Under the pieces are notes generated by a model. That model was not told the DNA's origin. It saw only the letters and a program-made list of their open reading frames with translations, and made no database searches. A stretch of 64,000 bases of DNA from Apostichopus japonicus (taxonomy: Eukaryota > Echinodermata > Holothuroidea > Aspidochirotida > Stichopodidae): contig NC_092568.1 of the NCBI RefSeq assembly GCF_037975245.1, positions 39,140,631 through 39,204,630 of the forward strand. The letters are read 5' to 3'. The position numbers and the translations under genes are program-made. Positions 63,695 to 64,000 of this stretch are shown here, piece after piece (position 1 is the stretch's first letter; each line of letters begins with the position of its first letter).

Positions 63695-64000
63695 CTTAAA
63701 GGCATTGAAGACTCGCCCAAAATCGTGTGCCGCCCTTTCAAAAAAGTTAACTTTCAGTTGCTTGCAAGTGAAGTTTTCTTCATGTCGCTACAAAATGAAA
63801 ACAGTAATGAAACATGATACCTTGTTATCTTTTATCTGGACCTGAGATCAGGGAGTTCCATAACAACTCCCTGCTGAGATGTCCATCGCTGCTATGTACA
63901 CTCTGTTGTGGGTATTGACCATAGCTGCATGTATTTACTGTACACTACTGTCTAATTACCGACGGCAGCAAGCTGTGTGTATTTTCTGGGATCATTGGTG
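63695..64000 (+). repeat. Dispersed repeat, copy 3 (uninterrupted at the 14532 site)
   Basis: Matches copy 2 (14285-14531 joined to 16261 onward) and the minus strand of 1-206. It contains CTAATTACCGACGGCAGCAAGC with no insertion, the empty form of the 14532-16252 target. Runs off the window end. Confidence 0.88.
63849..63873. mobile_element. 25-bp hairpin insertion with 7-bp TSD
   Basis: CAGGGAGTT-CCATAAC-AACTCCCTG, a 9-bp inverted repeat around a 7-nt loop, flanked on both sides by CTGAGAT (63842-63848, 63874-63880). Copies 1 and 2 of the host repeat have a single CTGAGAT and no hairpin, so it is an insertion. Confidence 0.85.

Overview
This window is animal nuclear DNA. Its genes are split by GT-AG introns, it is AT-rich, and it is crowded with LINEs, tRNA-derived SINEs, hAT-like MITEs, an LTR relic and minisatellites. 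The repeat style (CAGTGGCGT-ended MITEs with G-runs, LINE tails ending in ATAAATAAA, and a dispersed repeat beginning GGCATTGAAGAC) and the gene sequences suggest a marine deuterostome. An echinoderm, perhaps a sea cucumber, is most likely; this is inference, not shown by a marker gene.

Three host genes can be built exon by exon with matching splice phases. (1) 6442-13197, + strand: the last three coding exons of a metallocarboxypeptidase (M14, CPA/CPB type); the 5' part lies off the window. (2) 17260-49259, - strand: an apparently complete RGS22-like gene of at least 22 coding exons (about 1,320 codons), beginning with a seven-nucleotide coding exon and carrying four RGS-like blocks. A perfect RFX X-box match lies about 190 bp upstream of its ATG, which fits a ciliary or sperm role. 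(3) 54767-63550, + strand: the first eleven coding exons of UTP25 (digestive organ expansion factor), an SSU-processome protein; the 3' half is off the window. RGS22 and UTP25 are transcribed divergently. The three genes are not known to work together.

Region by region: 1-6235 is mobile debris: a dispersed repeat, a Ty3/Gypsy protease remnant, a ~300-bp tandem repeat, and one LINE inserted inside another so that a chimeric ORF results. 6442-13197 is the carboxypeptidase tail. Its long intron holds a deleted hAT element, a solo LTR and an exact 3 x 1120 bp triplication spanning both; the next intron holds an 87-bp minisatellite and a 300-bp MITE. 14285-16300 is the dispersed repeat split by a 1.7-kb hAT-type element with a clear 8-bp target duplication. 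17260-49259 is RGS22, whose introns hold SINEs, LINE ends and 31-, 20- and 108-bp minisatellites. 49260-54766 is intergenic, with a SINE, a 40-bp perfect palindrome and a 1.2-kb MITE. 54767-64000 is UTP25 with two intronic minisatellites, ending in a third copy of the dispersed repeat, which itself carries a 25-bp hairpin insertion.

I found no new multi-gene system. The most notable items are the tandem triplication, the insertions dated by comparison with empty paralogous sites, the miniature hairpin insertion, the X-box upstream of RGS22, and an unusual acidic residue at the carboxypeptidase specificity position.
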